NCBI RefSeq assembly: GCF_900169485.1
Contig: NZ_LT821227.1
Coordinates: forward strand, 124,001-188,000
Length of the DNA stretch: 64,000 nucleotides
Source: Phoenicibacter congonensis
GTDB lineage: Bacteria > Actinomycetota > Coriobacteriia > Coriobacteriales > Eggerthellaceae
Reading direction: 5' to 3'
Shown: piece by piece, positions 17,575 through 26,564 of the stretch
Numbering within the stretch: the first letter of the stretch is position 1
Layout of the letters: the number at the start of each line of letters is the position of its first letter
The notes under the pieces: generated by a model
The model's database searches: none
Told to the model about the DNA's origin: nothing
Seen by the model: only the letters and a program-made list of their open reading frames with translations
Made by a program: the position numbers and the translations under genes

Positions 17575-18825
17575 CTAATTACAGTTAGGCACACCAGCGG
17601 CTTTGTAGCCGTCGATAATGCTCTCATATTTACCATTTTTGAAATCTTCATACAAAGGGCTCATCATGCGCAAGTTGCTAATGACCTGAGCGAGTGTGTC
17701 GCACGCAAAGTCAATGTCCTCTTTTGTTGTGTCTCGATCGAGCGTCATGCGCATTGAACCGTGCGCAATTTCATGAGGAAGTCCAATTGCCAACAAAACG
17801 TGAGATGGATCAAGTGAACCAGAGGTGCATGCGCTGCCAGATGAAACGCAAATTCCATTGCCTGCCATTTGCAAAAGCATGCCTTCACCCTCGATAAACT
17901 CAAACGAAATGTTTACGTTGTTTACCATGCGAGGCTCCCATGCGCCATTAAGTTTGCAATGAGGAATTTCGCTCAAAATGCGTTTAATAGCAAAATCGCG
18001 AAGCTCCTTTTCCCGAGCCATGTCTTCATCAAGAGTAGCGCGCATGAGCTCACAAGCCTTACCAAAGCCAACAATTCCCGGCACGTTTTCGGTAGTGGCA
18101 CGTTTGCCACGCTCCTGCGCGCCGCCATCTAAATAGTTTTGAACTTTAGCACCCTTGCGAATGTAGAGTGCGCCAACTCCTTTTGGTCCATGGAATTTGT
18201 GTCCACTGATGTTTAACAAATCGACTCCCAAGTCTTGAACATCGACTGACATGTGGGCAAAAGCTTGAACCGCATCGGTGTGAAACATCGCTCCGCCTTG
18301 AGGAGACGTGCCTGCGCCGTGTTCATGAGCAGCTTTCGCAAGCTCTTTAATTGGCATAATCGTGCCAATCTCGTTGTTTGAAAGCATAATGCTCACAAGA
18401 ATAGTGTCGTCTCGAAGTGCTTTTTTCAAATCCTCGACTGACACAAGACCACCTTCGTCAACGGGAAGGTAGGTGACCTCAAAACCTTCTTTTTCAAGAG
18501 CTTGACAAGAATGCAAGACTGCATGATGTTCAACAGCACTAGTAATAATGTGCTTACCCTTGTTAGCATGTGCATGCGCAGTTCCTTTAATCGCCCAGTT
18601 GTCGCCTTCTGAACCGCCGCAAGTGAAAAAAAGCTCTTTTGGCGAGCAGTTTAGAGCGCAAGCCAACTTGCCCCTGGCGTCGCGAACTGCATCAGATGCT
18701 CTTTGTCCAAGCGAATAAATCGAAGAAGGGTTGCCATATTCTTCCGTGAAGTAGGGAAGCATTTCATCGACTACTTCTTGACGCACGCGAGTAGTGGCCG
18801 CGTTGTCCAAATAAATTGTCTTCAT
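17575..18825 (-). CDS. Cysteine desulfurase, NifS/IscS family
   Basis: The 416-residue class V aminotransferase fold has the PLP lysine in NISGHKFHGPKGVGALY. The active-site Cys lies in the long loop VSSGSACTSGSLDPSHVL, as in NifS/IscS class I enzymes. It takes sulfur from L-cysteine and passes it to the scaffold protein encoded just downstream, and probably to tRNA thiolation. The two genes form a two-gene operon with a terminator at 17023-17061. Confidence 0.95.
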   Translation of the reverse strand: MKTIYLDNAATTRVRQEVVDEMLPYFTEEYGNPSSIYSLGQRASDAVRDARGKLACALNCSPKELFFTCGGSEGDNWAIKGTAHAHANKGKHIITSAVEHHAVLHSCQALEKEGFEVTYLPVDEGGLVSVEDLKKALRDDTILVSIMLSNNEIGTIMPIKELAKAAHEHGAGTSPQGGAMFHTDAVQAFAHMSVDVQDLGVDLLNISGHKFHGPKGVGALYIRKGAKVQNYLDGGAQERGKRATTENVPGIVGFGKACELMRATLDEDMAREKELRDFAIKRILSEIPHCKLNGAWEPRMVNNVNISFEFIEGEGMLLQMAGNGICVSSGSACTSGSLDPSHVLLAIGLPHEIAHGSMRMTLDRDTTKEDIDFACDTLAQVISNLRMMSPLYEDFKNGKYESIIDGYKAAGVPNCN

Positions 18826-19371
18826 TTTTACTCCCAGAACTAAATCTGCGTACTTTTAACACTAAAGAATATACACCCCACCAGCTATTAGTCAAGACAA
18901 TTAAAAATATTTTTAATATTTACGCCGAACGGTGTGTTTTGAATGGTAGATAGGTTGAAATTCTTAAAGATTAAAACCAGTGCAAGCAAACAAAACAGCA
19001 CTTGCGAAAAATCATTCTGAATTACCTAGAGCACCCCCTCCCCACAAATCTCGCTTTTATGTGGCTAGTCTAATCGTGGAAAGAACGATAAACGAAGCAC
19101 CTCTCGCAAAGGTCGCTTTTGAGCTTCTAAATATTGAAGCCTGCGAGATAAATTCTTAGGAACTTAATCAGTGCTTCCACGTTCGCACTTTGTCGAAGTC
19201 GCATAAGATGTGTAGTTTGGGCGCTCAAGCGCAACTATGAACTAAATTGGATGCGACTATGCTTTATTTTCTCGTTAACGTAATAAAAAATGGAAAGTTA
19301 AGTAAATGTTGCGTTGAATGCAAATTTTCGCATCCAAACTAAAACGAAAAGCTTTTACATTTGACAGAGAC
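18826..19371. other. Long intergenic region with structured repeat
   Basis: No supportable gene in about 550 bp. It holds an AT-rich palindromic stretch (AAAAATATTTTT) near 18903-18915, upstream of the cysteine desulfurase gene, which is a probable promoter or operator area. It also holds the GTCGCAT/ATGCGAC inverted repeat at 19196-19259. Confidence 0.5.
19196..19259. repeat. Intergenic inverted repeat, GTCGCAT...ATGCGAC family
   Basis: AAGTCGCAT and ATGCGACTA flank about 46 bp, with a nested GCGC-TCAA-GCGC hairpin in the middle. A second element with the same ends lies at 61744-61814. No T-run follows, so it is not an ordinary terminator. Confidence 0.5.
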
Positions 19372-19402
19372 AAAAAGGCGCAGCGGTTGCAGCGCCTTTT
19401 TT
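19372..19402 (-). terminator. Terminator downstream of the peptide-binding protein gene
   Basis: AAAAAGGCGC pairs with GCGCCTTTTTT around a short loop. It has A and T runs on both sides, so it could work on either strand. It lies 95 bp past the minus-strand stop. Confidence 0.85.
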
Positions 19403-19496
19403 AATTACAAGTTAAAGCTCGTGCCCTCCAAGGCTAACTTGAATTTCTCTAACAATCTATCTTGAATAGATATTTAGAACCCTAAAGCGACGTAGC

Positions 19497-21077
19497 CTAT
19501 TCGACAGCAGTTGCGCCGAGGAACACAAGGCCAGTTGTGCCAATTGGTCCAAAGTTCTCGAGTTTGTTTGAATCGTAGGCTGTGCCTGTCTCGCGATGGA
19601 ACAATGGGTAAATTGGGCAATTCTCAGCAATGAGGTCGAAGCACTCATTCCAAGTTGACTGCTGCTTAGAAGAGTCAGATTCTTGACGTGCAGACTGGAG
19701 CTTGTCTTGGAGTGTCTTCCACTCATCGGTGCCAGCCCAGCATGAGCGGCCTTTTGTCCAAACATTGTCGCCATACCACCAGTTCATGAGGAGGTCTGGA
19801 TCGTTGCCGAAGCATGATGGGTCACCAGGAGTGAGCATTACATCATATGGAAGAGTGTCATCAGATGGAGCAAGTTTTGCCCAGTCAATCTTTGTCTCAT
19901 TGATTGTTACATCGATTCCAACAGCGGCGAGGTTTTCTTTAATTTGAGCAGCGAGGTTCTTTACCCAGTTGTTGTTAACCATGAGCTCGCAAGTGATTGA
20001 CTCTTGTCCTGCTTCTTTAAGAAGTGACTTTGCCTTTTCTGGGTCATATGAGAAGACAGTTGATGCCTTGTGATAGTTTGCATATGTCTCAGGAAGGAAC
20101 GAAGTTGCAGCCTTTGCGTGTCCTGCCATCTGGTTAGAAATCAGCTTGTCAACGTCAATTGCGTAGAAGAATGCCTGGCGAACTTTTTTGTCGTCGAATG
20201 GAGCCTTCTTTGTGTTGAACATGAGGAAAGGCAGTGCAAATCCAGGAACATATTCAACCGTCATGCCAGCACCTGTGATTTGGTCGGCATTTGCGTCAGG
20301 AACGTTCTCGATTGCCATTGCAGAACCGCTCGTTACAGCTGTTGTTCTTGATGTGTTGTCGAGAAGAATGTTCCACTCCATGCGCTCATTGTTAGCTGGT
20401 TTTGAGCCATTGTAATTTGGGTTAGGAACAAAGGCGATTGTGCCACCGTCGTCGCCATTGATTGTTTCGTACATCCATGGACCAGTGCCGATTGGCATTG
20501 TCTTCAAATCATCAACACTCTGTGCTTTAGGGAAAATCTTAACAAGTGCAAGACGTCCTTTGAGAAGTGTTTCGAAAGCAAACTTCAATTTGAAGTCGAC
20601 AGTTTCGTCATCTTTTGCAGTGACAGAGTCGATGAATGACAAGAATGCGCCATAGGTGTCATCTTTAATGTTGAGTTCGAATGCATTTACAACATCTTCT
20701 GCAGTGACTGCGGTGCCATCGCTGAACTTTGCGTCTTTGCGAAGTTTGACTGTGTATTCAGTGTCAGAAACTTTTTGTGGGTCGCCGTCTGCAAGTCCGT
20801 TGTATGTCTTGTAGTTTGTCAAATCGAGGTCATAAAGGCCTTCAAAAACATGCCATGTTGCTGCCAACATCAATGCTGAGCTGTTTCCGATTGGGTTGCA
20901 GTTTGTTGATGTGTAGGCTGGAGCAGCTGTGATTGTTTTAGCTTTTTGCTTGTCAGAAGAACCGGAGCTGCTGCTAGAGCCGCTTGATCCGCATCCTGAA
21001 AGACCGAGTGCAGCAATGCCTGCTGTTGCTGCTGTACCAGCTAAAAAGGTACGACGAGAAAACTGTAGTTGATTCAT
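19497..21077 (-). CDS. ABC transporter substrate-binding protein (SBP_bac_5), Tat lipoprotein
   Basis: The 526-residue protein is of the peptide/nickel-binding type (OppA-like): WHVFEGLYDLDLT, KVSDTEYTVKLRKDAKFSDGTAVTAEDVV and VRQAFFYAIDVDKLI. The N-terminus has a twin-arginine motif (SRRTFLAG), a hydrophobic stretch and the lipobox LSGC. It is probably folded before export and lipid-anchored. No permease or ATPase gene is adjacent, so it is an orphan in this window. The start at 21077 has GGAGAGG about 9 nt upstream; the longer reading from 21107 lacks this. Confidence 0.9.
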   Translation of the reverse strand: MNQLQFSRRTFLAGTAATAGIAALGLSGCGSSGSSSSSGSSDKQKAKTITAAPAYTSTNCNPIGNSSALMLAATWHVFEGLYDLDLTNYKTYNGLADGDPQKVSDTEYTVKLRKDAKFSDGTAVTAEDVVNAFELNIKDDTYGAFLSFIDSVTAKDDETVDFKLKFAFETLLKGRLALVKIFPKAQSVDDLKTMPIGTGPWMYETINGDDGGTIAFVPNPNYNGSKPANNERMEWNILLDNTSRTTAVTSGSAMAIENVPDANADQITGAGMTVEYVPGFALPFLMFNTKKAPFDDKKVRQAFFYAIDVDKLISNQMAGHAKAATSFLPETYANYHKASTVFSYDPEKAKSLLKEAGQESITCELMVNNNWVKNLAAQIKENLAAVGIDVTINETKIDWAKLAPSDDTLPYDVMLTPGDPSCFGNDPDLLMNWWYGDNVWTKGRSCWAGTDEWKTLQDKLQSARQESDSSKQQSTWNECFDLIAENCPIYPLFHRETGTAYDSNKLENFGPIGTTGLVFLGATAVE

Positions 21078-21101
21078 GAGCACTACCTCTCCTTTTCTAA
21101 T

Positions 21102-21117
21102 GTGCACGACCGTGCAC
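21102..21117. promoter_or_regulatory. GTGCAC-GACC-GTGCAC dyad
   Basis: Two GTGCAC hexamers (each itself palindromic) separated by four bases lie 25 bp upstream of the substrate-binding protein start. The position suggests an operator or a leader hairpin. The binding protein is unknown. Confidence 0.4.
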
Positions 21118-21329
21118 TCCCCTTTTATGGCTCGCGTCCATAATGTAAATATTTTACATTGAGTGTATAAAGATAGTGTTAAGAACGCACCTAAAATGAG
21201 TAAAAGTACCTCTTAAAAACATAAACAAAAAACTCTCTCACTAACCGCTCAATGCAATAAACACCAGACAAAATCAGCTGACAACTTGATCCACAAGCGC
21301 CAATAGACGACATTCGCCAATGAAGCAGA

Positions 21330-21367
21330 AGTCAATCTGAGGGTAAAGATTCGCGAAAACGCGAGAT
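21330..21367. repeat. Partial copy of the CTGAGCG hairpin repeat
   Basis: CAATCTGAGGG followed by GATTCGCGAAAACGCGAG resembles the left half of the full element at 21486-21574. A partial left-half copy also precedes the full element at 36481. Confidence 0.4.
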
Positions 21368-21485
21368 AAAACCATTGAGTTTTTGCGAACTGAAAAAAGA
21401 AGTAGAAATTTAACTGAGAATTCAGATTTGCTTTAAACGGAGATGACGCTAAGTAACGTTGCGAATTCCCAATGGAGCGAAAAGC

Positions 21486-21574
21486 AATCTGAGCGGGCAG
21501 ATTTTCACGAAAACGTGAGGAGCTGTGCTAGTGCACTGCCCGAGCGTTTGCAGGGCTAAGATGCCGTTCAGATT
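21486..21574. repeat. CTGAGCG hairpin repeat, full copy 1
   Basis: An outer stem pairs AATCTGAGCGGGCA with TGCCGTTCAGATT. A middle stem pairs AAACGT with GCGTTT. An inner stem pairs GCTGTGC with GCACTGC, flanked by GAGGA and CCGA. The same architecture and the GAGGAGCTGTG...GCCCGA core occur at 36481-36566, with different but still pairing bases in the middle stem. It lies between tRNA-Glu and the substrate-binding protein gene. Confidence 0.6.
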
Positions 21575-21625
21575 GGTTTGCAACGTCAGGATTCCCGTTT
21601 TTCGGTAGAAAAACGAAAAGATAGA

Positions 21626-21700
21626 TGGTGCCCCCAACGGGAATCGAACCCGTGTCTCAGCCTTGAAAGGGCCGCGTCCTAACCTCTAGACTATGGGGAC
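21626..21700 (-). tRNA. tRNA-Glu (TTC)
   Basis: On the minus strand the cloverleaf starts GTCCCCATAGTCTAGAGG. The anticodon loop CTTTCAA gives TTC, the T-arm is CGGGTTCGATTCCCG, and CCA is encoded at the 3' end. Confidence 0.96.
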
Positions 21701-21716
21701 AAGAAACGACTTAATA

Positions 21717-22496
21717 TTATACACGTGTGTTTGGTTTTTTTGTTACGATTTTTTTTCGTCTTTGAAACCCTTCATAATCCCAGGCAGTGCGAGGCGCTCC
21801 GGGGACAAAATTTTTAGAGAGAAGCGCAAAGGAGAGCTCTTCAGCCTTGCGAATTGCACCAACTGTCACCGGCATTACAAGTGAGGTGATTGCTTTAATT
21901 CGTTTTGAAAAACTTCCTCGCGTAAAATGAGCGCCGCGAAGTCGTTGGGCAGTAATCACGGTTTTGACTTCTGAATTTATAACAGGGACGAAACGCAAAG
22001 CGAGTGCCAAGACAAATGAAAGTTCCGACACAGGAACTCCGATTTTTTGAAGAGGCGAAAACAGCTTGCCAAGCCCCTCAGTCAATTGCATTTGAGAAGT
22101 GCAAGCTAAAAGAAAAGCGCCTGCAAGAAGTGTCATGCAAAGCCTAACAGCATAAAGGCAGGAACGATAGACACCAACACTATATATACAAAGACTTCCT
22201 AAAGCAAAAACCACCTCGCCCTCATGGATGACAAATGCGTTAAAAAATGAAATTATGGCAAAACCAATGAGCACAGGCAAAATTGAACGCACTAGAGAAA
22301 AAAAGTTGATTTTAGCCATGGCGCAGCAGGCGACCAGAAACACTGCAATTCCACAAAGAACCCAAATGTTAAAAAACGAAAACACACAAATTACAAAAAC
22401 AACAAATGCCAAGATTTTGGCGCGCGCATCGCACTTGTGCAATATGCTGTTTCGACGGACATATTGCCCAGCTTTTATTTTTTTTCCTGATCCCAT
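21717..22496 (-). CDS. ecfT: ECF transporter transmembrane component EcfT
   Basis: The 259-residue protein has about five transmembrane helices. Conserved EcfT patterns include HKCDARAKILAFVVF near the N-terminus and ALRFVPVINSEVKTVITAQRLRGAHF with the Ala-Arg-Gly-type coupling helices. It joins the two ATPases to the substrate-binding RibU. It is the last gene of the riboflavin uptake operon, with tRNA-Glu 16 bp downstream. The ATG at 22496 is preferred over a TTG four codons upstream; neither has a strong ribosome site. Confidence 0.88.
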   Translation of the reverse strand: MGSGKKIKAGQYVRRNSILHKCDARAKILAFVVFVICVFSFFNIWVLCGIAVFLVACCAMAKINFFSLVRSILPVLIGFAIISFFNAFVIHEGEVVFALGSLCIYSVGVYRSCLYAVRLCMTLLAGAFLLACTSQMQLTEGLGKLFSPLQKIGVPVSELSFVLALALRFVPVINSEVKTVITAQRLRGAHFTRGSFSKRIKAITSLVMPVTVGAIRKAEELSFALLSKNFVPGAPRTAWDYEGFQRRKKIVTKKPNTRV

Positions 22497-22575
22497 AAAT
22501 GCTATCAACTATTTTTTCTTATTTTTGTTTAACCAAAGTTCATTTATTAAGATGCCTTAAAGCAAAAGCAAAAAT

Positions 22576-23226
22576 TTATGCATGAAGACGAACAACTTGA
22601 TCTGCAAGTTTTTCGACTTCGGAACTGTCATGCGAAACTAAAACAACCGCCTTGCCTTCTGCTTTCAAGTCACTAATTAGCTGATGAAGTCTCTCGACCG
22701 ATCCACAGTCAAGAGATGCGCTTGGCTCATCAAAGCAAACATTTGGCGTCTCCATCGCCAAAACTCCAGCAATAGCTGCCATTCTTTGTTGGCCGCCAGA
22801 AATCTTAAAAGGCGATTTCTCTGCAATTCCAGCAATGTCAAAATAGTTCAACCACTTGTTTACCGAGTCTTCAATTTCATCCTTTGTGAAACCGATGTTT
22901 TCAGGTCCAAAAGCGACGTCTTTAGCAACAGTTTCAGCAAATAACTGCATCTCAGGCTTCTGCATGACATAGCCAATGAGCGAAGCGTGATTTTTAATTA
23001 CCTTATGCTTACCAAATAGCTTCTTCTCCCAAAGAGGCTGACCTTGGAGCAACACTTCCCCTGAATCTGGTTTAATTACACCGCACATAATCTTTAGAAG
23101 CGTTGACTTGCCAGCTCCATTTGGTCCAACTATTGCTGTGCACTCGCCATCGTTTGCAACAAGCGAAAAATCGCTGAATAGCTTTCTGTTTTCAAAACCA
23201 AATGAAATGTTTTTTAATTCAATCAA
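22576..23226 (-). CDS. ecfA: ECF transporter ATPase (second)
   Basis: The 216-residue ABC ATPase has Walker A GPNGAGKST, signature ISGGQQRMAAIAG and Walker B VCFDEPSASLD. It overlaps the preceding ATPase gene by four bases. ECF energising modules use two homologous ATPases, and this is the partner of the gene at 23223. It is shorter than the usual EcfA of about 280 residues because the C-terminal extension is missing. Confidence 0.9.
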   Translation of the reverse strand: MIELKNISFGFENRKLFSDFSLVANDGECTAIVGPNGAGKSTLLKIMCGVIKPDSGEVLLQGQPLWEKKLFGKHKVIKNHASLIGYVMQKPEMQLFAETVAKDVAFGPENIGFTKDEIEDSVNKWLNYFDIAGIAEKSPFKISGGQQRMAAIAGVLAMETPNVCFDEPSASLDCGSVERLHQLISDLKAEGKAVVLVSHDSSEVEKLADQVVRLHA

Positions 23227-23870
23227 AGCTCAATCACCCTATTTGCTTTTGCAATTTCACAAGACTTGTGAGTAATGTGCAAAACTGTGCACTCGTTAGA
23301 AATTTTTTCTATTAACCTCATGCATCTTTTCTCATTTTGTTCATCGAGGAAAGCAGTTGGTTCATCTAGAACAACCAACCTTGGCTCTGAAGCAATTGCA
23401 GCTGCGATAGACACCAACTGCTGCTCGCCGCCAGAAAGCGTCATTGGATCTCTCTCAGCGATTTCTCCAAGCCCTGCTTTATCGAGCTCAAGCGCAACAA
23501 GCTCATCAATCCGTTCGACACTCAAGCACAAATTCTGAGGGCCAAACGCAAGCTCTCCTGCAACAGTTTCGGTTACAAGCTGAGTTGCAGGATCTTGTGC
23601 AACATATGCGATGCTTTTCCTGGCTTCTTCATAATTTTGAGAATTAACACCTAAATGATCAAAGCACACAAGTCCCATGAGCTCAACTTCACCAGAATCA
23701 GGAGAAAGAAGACCTGCAACAAGCTTTCCAAGCGTAGATTTGCCTGCTCCATTGCGTCCAACTAAAGCCACATGCTCGCCTTCGTCTAGCGAAAAAGAAA
23801 AATCTCTTATGACGAAAGAATGTACCTCGTCATAAGAGAAAAAAATGTGTTTGAGGTCAGCGATTCGCAA
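23223..23870 (-). CDS. ecfA: ECF transporter ATPase (first)
   Basis: The 215-residue ABC ATPase has Walker A GRNGAGKST, signature LSGGEQQLVSIAAAI and Walker B LVVLDEPTAFLD. It also lacks the long C-terminal extension of typical EcfA proteins. It directly follows ribU (1 bp gap) and overlaps the second ATPase by four bases, indicating tight co-expression. Confidence 0.9.
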   Translation of the reverse strand: MRIADLKHIFFSYDEVHSFVIRDFSFSLDEGEHVALVGRNGAGKSTLGKLVAGLLSPDSGEVELMGLVCFDHLGVNSQNYEEARKSIAYVAQDPATQLVTETVAGELAFGPQNLCLSVERIDELVALELDKAGLGEIAERDPMTLSGGEQQLVSIAAAIASEPRLVVLDEPTAFLDEQNEKRCMRLIEKISNECTVLHITHKSCEIAKANRVIEL

Positions 23871-23871
23871 G

Positions 23872-24444
23872 CTAGCTTAAAGCCTTCTTCAATGGAAGAA
23901 ACACAAGTCCTGCAACAACGCTGTTGATGGTGAACTTCATTAAGTTGAACGGAAGAATGATTGGAACTATCATTCCCGCAACGGTCTCGACTGGAACACC
24001 TGTATAGAGAGGAGTAACAATCAAATTCATGACAGCGGCAGCTGCCGTAGATGCAACGACCGCGAGAATAAGACCAACAACGAGAGCCTTGTTTGTGCCC
24101 TTAGCTCGATAAATCATAGAACCAACAAGGACGCCTGCAAGCCCCATGATCAGGCTCATGATTGCGCCAGCAGGGTTCGTAAACAGACGGAAAACCCAAG
24201 GCAGTGCCACAACAACAGAACCAGTTGCAGGGCCATAAAGCAAAGCAGCGAGCAGACAGAAAATGCCCGAAGGGTCATACTTTAAAAATGGTGCAGCAGG
24301 AAAAATCGGAAATTCGATAAAACTAGTGACAATTGAAAGTGCTACAAAAAGCGCGCTCACAGCGACGCGGCGTGTGTCCCACTTGCCTCTTCCGTCTCCA
24401 GTTGAATGATTGCTGACTGCATAAGAATTTTGAGAAATGCTCAT
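23872..24444 (-). CDS. ribU: Riboflavin ECF transporter substrate-binding component RibU
   Basis: The 190-residue S component has about six transmembrane helices, with FIEFPIFPAAPFLKYDPSGIFCLLAALLYGPATG as the substrate-side signature (FLKYDPSG-type). It captures riboflavin from outside the cell. The start at 24444 is set by AAAGGAGC at 24449-24456; reading frames starting further upstream would begin inside the FMN riboswitch. It leads a four-gene operon ribU-ecfA-ecfA-ecfT, so the module seems dedicated to riboflavin rather than shared. Confidence 0.92.
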   Translation of the reverse strand: MSISQNSYAVSNHSTGDGRGKWDTRRVAVSALFVALSIVTSFIEFPIFPAAPFLKYDPSGIFCLLAALLYGPATGSVVVALPWVFRLFTNPAGAIMSLIMGLAGVLVGSMIYRAKGTNKALVVGLILAVVASTAAAAVMNLIVTPLYTGVPVETVAGMIVPIILPFNLMKFTINSVVAGLVFLPLKKALS

Positions 24445-24456
24445 TTGAGCTCCTTT

Positions 24457-24596
24457 CGCTTTTCCCATCCGGACTTTTACCGTTGGTGCTGGATTCTCAC
24501 CAGCTCGGCTCCCTCTCGAGAGTTCGCGGACTTTGAGACCATTGATTCTTAAAGGTCTAACACCGCCAGTGGGGAATTTCACCCCGCCCTAAAACG
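24457..24596 (-). ncRNA. FMN riboswitch (RFN element)
   Basis: On the minus strand the RNA has AGGGCGGGGTGAAATTCCCC, then CTGGCGGT, GTCCGCGA, GGTGAGAATCCAG and AAGTCCGGATGGGA in the order expected of an RFN aptamer. The closing stem pairs bases at 24591-24596 with 24457-24463 and directly abuts the ribU ribosome site at 24449-24456. No terminator fits between aptamer and start codon. Control is therefore probably by hiding the ribosome site when FMN is bound (inference). Confidence 0.95.
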
Positions 24597-24637
24597 TGAC
24601 TCCCATAATAGCAGAACTAAATAACGATGGCACAAAT

Positions 24638-24666
24638 AAAAACGGGGACCTTACGACCCCCGTTTT
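24638..24666 (-). terminator. Terminator after BCCT transporter gene
   Basis: AAAACGGGG and CCCCGTTTT pair around a short loop. On the minus strand a T-run follows. It separates the BCCT gene from the riboswitch-controlled operon. Confidence 0.88.
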
Positions 24667-24743
24667 ATGTTTTAACAAGTTTACAAGCTAAATTTAATCG
24701 CCATAAAATAGTTGACTAAATTCGCAAAATAAATAACTAGCAG

Positions 24744-26348
24744 CTATGCTTCAACTTTCTCTGTTTGAAGAAGTGACTTAAGCTCCTCAATGCGCTCTTT
24801 TTCAAGCGTCTTGGTTTCCCCTTGCGCAAGTGTCTTCTTAAACGAACCACAAATGGCAAACATAACGAGAATGAAAGGGAACGCTGCAACCAGAGATATG
24901 GTCTGTAACGGTTTCAGAGCGCCACTTCCGCCGCCACCAGCCATCAGCAAGCCAATGCAAACAACTGCGATGATGACACCCCAAAGAATCTTTTTGAAAT
25001 TTGAAGGATTTAGATTTCCTTCAGAGGTGAGCATTGACAAAACATAAACACCACTGTTTGCTGAAGTGATGAAGAAGAAGAGGAGCGACACAAGAGCAAC
25101 AAAGCAGAGGATTTGTCCAACAGGAATTCCAAAAACGCTATATTGTTGCAGAATCACGAACAAGCCAGCAGAAGGGTCAGCTACAGCTTGCTGTGCAGCC
25201 TCAATTGTCATTCTTCCAATTTCAACGAGGTTGATTCCAAGGTTTCCCATGATAGCGCCCCAAACACATGAAGCGATTGCAGGAACAAGGGCAACACCCA
25301 AAACAAACTCTCGAATTGTGCGTCCCTTAGAAATCTTAGCAACAAACACGCCAACAAATGGAGCCCATGCAATAAACCAAGCCCAGTAGAAAACTCTCCA
25401 TGAACCAACCCAAGAATTAGCATCAGCATCATAGCCACTAATGCCGAGTGAAACGCTAAAGAAATCACGAATATAATTGCCAATGCCTTGAGTTAAGCCG
25501 TTGAGATCGGCAACCATAGGTCCAATCAAGAAACATGCAATCATGAGGCCAATAGCGATGTAGAGGTTGGTGTCGGAAATGATTTTCATTCCCTTTTCAA
25601 TGCCCGACACAGCTGATGCTGTGTAAATAACTGTGATGATCGCGATAATCAAGATTTGAACGGTCAAAGTGTTTGGAACACCAAGCATATAGTTCATGCC
25701 AGTGTTAATTTGGATGACTCCGAGTCCTAACGAAGTAACAACAGCAGCAACTGTTGCAAAAACAGCAATAATGTCAATCAACTTTCCAAGCCAGCCGTTC
25801 GCTCTGTCTTCACCAATCAAAGGAACAAGCATCACTGAAATCAGGCCTTTTTTGTTCTTCCTATACATGAAGTAGGCAAGGGCAAGGCCGACAACGGCAT
25901 AGTTAGCCCATGGAAGAATTCCCCAGTGCATAAAAAATGATGACAACGCAAAGTCTGCTGCACCTGGTGTTGCAGCCTCAATGCCTGTGCCAGCTTGAGG
26001 ATAAAGATAATGTGTCAAAGGTTCTGCAACTCCCCAAAACACAAGACCAACGCCCATGCCACATCCAAACAAAAGACCAAACCATGTGAAATTTTTAAAC
26101 TCAGGCCTTGAATCGTCGGCTCCTAATCTAATTTTTCCAAATTTACCGAAAGCGCACCAAGCCATAAAGAAGAAAAACACAAGCATCGCTATGAGATATA
26201 GCCAAGCAAAATCGGATGTCAAAACACCGAAGCAAATGTTTGCAACAGCCGCGAAACTCTCGTTGCCAGCTACTGACCAAATTGCCATTGCGCCAACGAT
26301 AATGAGCGAAATGATAAACACGGGGTTGCTCAGTTCTTTTTTATTCAT
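24744..26348 (-). CDS. BCCT-family betaine/choline/carnitine transporter
   Basis: The 534-residue protein has about twelve transmembrane helices and BCCT signatures: FGCGMGVGLVFWGVAEPLTHY, a Gly-rich helix, and WRVFYWAWFIAWAPFVGVFVAKISKGRTIREF, which contains the Trp-rich substrate box. It imports quaternary ammonium compounds with Na+ or H+. The grd-type reductase genes lie just beyond a small gene, so glycine betaine or a relative is the likely cargo, used as electron acceptor and not only as osmolyte (inference). It has its own terminator. Confidence 0.92.
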   Translation of the reverse strand: MNKKELSNPVFIISLIIVGAMAIWSVAGNESFAAVANICFGVLTSDFAWLYLIAMLVFFFFMAWCAFGKFGKIRLGADDSRPEFKNFTWFGLLFGCGMGVGLVFWGVAEPLTHYLYPQAGTGIEAATPGAADFALSSFFMHWGILPWANYAVVGLALAYFMYRKNKKGLISVMLVPLIGEDRANGWLGKLIDIIAVFATVAAVVTSLGLGVIQINTGMNYMLGVPNTLTVQILIIAIITVIYTASAVSGIEKGMKIISDTNLYIAIGLMIACFLIGPMVADLNGLTQGIGNYIRDFFSVSLGISGYDADANSWVGSWRVFYWAWFIAWAPFVGVFVAKISKGRTIREFVLGVALVPAIASCVWGAIMGNLGINLVEIGRMTIEAAQQAVADPSAGLFVILQQYSVFGIPVGQILCFVALVSLLFFFITSANSGVYVLSMLTSEGNLNPSNFKKILWGVIIAVVCIGLLMAGGGGSGALKPLQTISLVAAFPFILVMFAICGSFKKTLAQGETKTLEKERIEELKSLLQTEKVEA

Positions 26349-26564
26349 AATTCACCTCTCTTAATTCCCTTCCTAAATGTGCGATTGTGGCGGATTTCTA
26401 TTTATCTTTGAAGTTGCATGAGCAGAATAATAAAACGTCAAAGATAAATTTTGTTCGAACTAAATATGCGAATAAATCCGCCTTTTTCTAATGTTTATAA
26501 AGAAATAAATTCCTCCTTTCAAAAAACTAAAAACAAATATTTAAAAGACCATTCACTTGAAAAC

